This document shows positions 4,610-5,122 of a stretch of 5,122 nucleotides of DNA, piece after piece. The stretch is from Alphaproteobacteria bacterium UBA3439. Its GTDB lineage: Bacteria; Pseudomonadota; Alphaproteobacteria; Puniceispirillales; Puniceispirillaceae. Each line of letters opens with the position of its first letter. The first letter of the stretch is position 1. The notes beneath the pieces were generated by a model. It was given only the letters and a program-made list of their open reading frames with translations. It was not told where the DNA came from and searched no databases. The stretch covers positions 1-5,122 of the forward strand of contig DFSK01000093.1 in the NCBI GenBank assembly GCA_002378605.1, in the 5' to 3' direction. A program made the position numbers and the translations under genes.

Positions 4610-5122
4610 CTAGACGACTGGCGAGCTGCCACCATCGACATTGATTGCCGTTCCATTGATATAGGATCCGGCATCTGAGGCCAGAAATGTTGCCATATTG
4701 GCAAATTCTTCGGCCGTGCCAAACCGCCCGATATTCAAGCCTTGAGCAGCATCAGCATACCATTCTTCAAGGGACAGGCCGCGCGGGTCGGCGGCATGTC
4801 GCTTTTCCCATTGATCGCTGCGGATGCGGCCAACAAGAAGACCATTGACCAGAATATTAAAACCAGCATTTTCATTTGCCAGAACCTTGGTCAAGGCCAT
4901 GCCCGCGGCACGGCTGACGGCGGTTGGTGCGCCGCCTGCATTCGGGGCTTTTGCGCCAAGATTCAAAACATTGATGATACGACCCCATTTGCGTTCCCGC
5001 ATGCCCGGAATCACCAAACGGCTAAGCCGGATTGCGGAAAATAATTTCAGATCAAGATCATCTTGCCAAACTTCATCGCTTACTTCGAGAAACGGGCCGC
5101 GTTGCGATGTGCCTGCATTATT
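4610..5122 (-). CDS. SDR-family protein with non-classical active site, 5' end outside window
   Basis: The frame is open from the right edge, giving 170 visible residues that begin at the SDR motif NNAG. The nucleotide-binding TGxxxGIG segment is beyond the window. Fold landmarks are clear: NNAG (1-4), RKWGRIINV, VSRAAGMALTKVLANE, NILVNGLLVGRIRSD, then GRFGTAEEFANMATFLASDAGSYINGTAINVDGGSSP at the C terminus. Classical SDRs use Asn-Ser-Tyr-Lys. Aligned by spacing (Ser-x12-Tyr-x3-Lys), the equivalent residues here are Lys26, Asn54, Thr67 and Arg71, so none of the four is conserved. I recall other proteobacterial SDRs with PTxVSRAAG in place of YxASKAA, so this may be a recognised divergent branch rather than decay. 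The reading frame is intact. Function is unknown; an ordinary dehydrogenase activity should not be assumed. Internal TTG 5017 is not the start. Confidence 0.9.
   Translation of the reverse strand, partial: NNAGTSQRGPFLEVSDEVWQDDLDLKLFSAIRLSRLVIPGMRERKWGRIINVLNLGAKAPNAGGAPTAVSRAAGMALTKVLANENAGFNILVNGLLVGRIRSDQWEKRHAADPRGLSLEEWYADAAQGLNIGRFGTAEEFANMATFLASDAGSYINGTAINVDGGSSPVV

Noticed and set aside
4742..5044. Plus-strand 100-residue frame opposite the SDR gene
   Set aside because: The minus strand carries clear SDR motifs throughout; the plus frame has none.

Overview
The window looks like ordinary chromosome from a free-living alphaproteobacterium. Three things point that way: a DinB with the N-terminal zinc-ribbon extension I associate with alphaproteobacteria, a pirin / VOC / short-chain dehydrogenase gene set, and compact spacing with moderate GC (about half by eye). 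A marine SAR116-like lineage would fit, but that is inference only. I see no tRNA, rRNA, CRISPR, insertion sequence or phage gene.

Layout, left to right. Bases 2-241 (+) are the 3' end of an old-yellow-enzyme type NADH:flavin oxidoreductase of the YqjM/XenA class. After a 90-base gap comes a complete Y-family DNA polymerase IV (332-1681, +). It converges on a two-gene minus-strand unit transcribed right to left: a pirin-family cupin (3314-2394), then a single-domain VOC metalloenzyme (2318-1737). A palindrome-rich, AT-rich intergenic region (3315-3655) separates the pirin gene from a divergent ten-helix EamA/DMT transporter (3656-4537, +). The transporter converges on an SDR-family protein (5122-4610, -) whose 5' end lies beyond the right edge. 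The gap between these last two genes holds a long inverted repeat and a three-copy 13-bp tandem repeat.

Working together: the flavin oxidoreductase, the VOC enzyme and the pirin belong to families often linked to electrophile, quinone or aromatic metabolism. Pirin and VOC probably share a transcript. A detoxification theme is plausible but not shown by the sequence. DinB is a translesion polymerase; no canonical alphaproteobacterial SOS box is visible in its upstream gap.

The most unusual protein-level observation is that the SDR has lost all four positions of the classical Asn-Ser-Tyr-Lys catalytic tetrad while keeping the fold motifs. The most unusual DNA-level observations are the cluster of palindromes and TTGCA repeats in the pirin/EamA divergent region, two mutually exclusive hairpins in the pirin leader, and the tandem GCCTTTTTTGGGG repeat after the SDR stop codon. 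I found no clear evidence of a wholly new multi-gene system.
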